A DNA stretch of 7,024 nucleotides from an uncultured Ruminococcus sp. (GTDB taxonomy: Bacteria; Bacillota; Clostridia; Oscillospirales; Acutalibacteraceae): assembly GCA_902803585.1 (NCBI GenBank), contig CADCQO010000005.1, positions 1 to 7,024 on the forward strand, in the 5' to 3' direction. Shown piece after piece: positions 6,873 to 7,024 of the stretch; position 1 is the first letter of the stretch, and the number at the start of each line of letters is the position of its first letter. A program made the position numbers and the translations under genes. The notes beneath the pieces are model-generated. The model saw nothing but the letters and a program-made list of their open reading frames with translations. It made no database searches and was not told the DNA's origin.

Positions 6873-6903
6873 GCTCTGTGATTCTTTTACAGAATGATAG
6901 GGC
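6873..6903 (+). other. Imperfect hairpin shortly after ispA, without a U-tract
   Basis: GCTCT (6873-6877) pairs with AGGGC (6899-6903), and ATTCT (6881-6885) with AGAAT (6891-6895), joined by a weak 3-nt segment containing one G-G mismatch. The loop is TTTAC. The run of T residues lies before the hairpin (6867-6872) and A residues follow it, so it does not look like an intrinsic terminator. It could be a 3'-end stabilising structure of the operon mRNA, or chance. Confidence 0.3.
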
Positions 6904-6908
6904 AAAAC

Positions 6909-6937
6909 TTGCATTATGAGGTGTTTTGTTGTATAAT
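6909..6937 (+). promoter_or_regulatory. Sigma-A-type promoter in the region after ispA
   Basis: TTGCAT (6909-6914) and a consensus TATAAT (6932-6937) are separated by 17 nt. Transcription would start near 6943-6945, so the hairpin at 6952-6992 would be the first thing transcribed. The promoter presumably serves the gene starting at 7019 and partly separates it from the ruvC-ispA operon. Confidence 0.7.
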
Positions 6938-6951
6938 TATGCGTGAACTGC

Positions 6952-6992
6952 ATTACCGTATCCTGTCATGGACGGGATAGGGTAATTCTTTT
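6952..6992 (+). terminator. Terminator-like hairpin between the second promoter and the next gene
   Basis: The arm 6952-6967 (ATTACCGTATCCTGTC) pairs with 6971-6986 (GACGGGATAGGGTAAT): 16 positions with one G-G mismatch and one U-G wobble, closed by a 3-nt ATG loop. TCTTTT (6987-6992) follows. It could be the terminator of the ispA operon, an attenuator in the leader of the downstream gene, or the 3' end of a very short transcript. The U-tract is interrupted by a C, so termination may be partial. Confidence 0.6.
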
Positions 6993-7018
6993 GCAATAAT
7001 AAGAGGAACACCCTCAGC

Positions 7019-7024
7019 ATGAAA
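7019..7024 (+). CDS. First two codons of a downstream gene (truncated by the window end)
   Basis: An ATG at 7019 is preceded by AAGAGGAA (7001-7008), a fair ribosome binding site at a spacing of 10 nt, and by the promoter at 6909-6937. Only Met-Lys is visible, so the product cannot be identified. In related Firmicutes dxs (1-deoxyxylulose-5-phosphate synthase) often follows ispA; that is context only and not evidence from these bases. Confidence 0.4.

Noticed and set aside
6867..6903. T-run plus hairpin after ispA as an intrinsic terminator
   Set aside because: The T-run precedes the stem instead of following it, and the bases after the stem are A-rich. The geometry is wrong on the + strand, and on the - strand the run would read as A.

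Overview
The window is ordinary, densely packed bacterial chromosome of moderate GC, with every gene on the + strand. The proteins look like low-GC Gram-positive (Firmicutes/Clostridia) versions: GlmM with a GGEQ loop, a clostridial-length XseA (about 400 residues), a bacterial type II farnesyl diphosphate synthase, AGGAG-type ribosome binding sites and TTGxxx-17-TAtAAT promoters. A gut-type clostridium of the Ruminococcaceae/Oscillospiraceae kind is a reasonable guess. That placement is inference, because no rRNA or taxon marker is present.

Layout. (1) Positions 1-1562 hold the 3' end of glmM (phosphoglucosamine mutase, cell-wall precursor synthesis), followed by a GT2-fold glycosyltransferase-like gene that lacks the usual metal-binding acidic motif. 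A strong intrinsic terminator (1596-1649) ends this unit. (2) A well-formed sigma-A promoter (1680-1708) starts a tight seven-gene run: ruvC, a histidine phosphatase, ruvA, ruvB, xseA, xseB and ispA (1744-6859). Gaps are at most 54 nt, and several genes touch or overlap. (3) Positions 6860-7024 are non-coding: a hairpin without a U-tract, a second good promoter, a terminator-like hairpin starting only about 8-10 nt after the predicted start of transcription, and the first two codons of a further gene.

How the genes work together. RuvA, RuvB and RuvC form the Holliday-junction branch-migration and resolution machine. XseA and XseB are the two subunits of exonuclease VII, a single-strand-specific nuclease. 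The run is therefore mainly a recombination and repair operon. IspA (isoprenoid chain elongation) at its end follows the common xseA-xseB-ispA order. The histidine phosphatase between ruvC and ruvA has no obvious link to either pathway.

I found no mobile element, CRISPR array, RNA gene, prophage or clearly novel system. The points most worth checking are a Ser-to-Leu change in the GlmM substrate loop, the missing DXD in the glycosyltransferase, the phosphatase splitting ruvC from ruvAB, a degenerate LexA-like box in the ruvC promoter, and the promoter-proximal hairpin after ispA.
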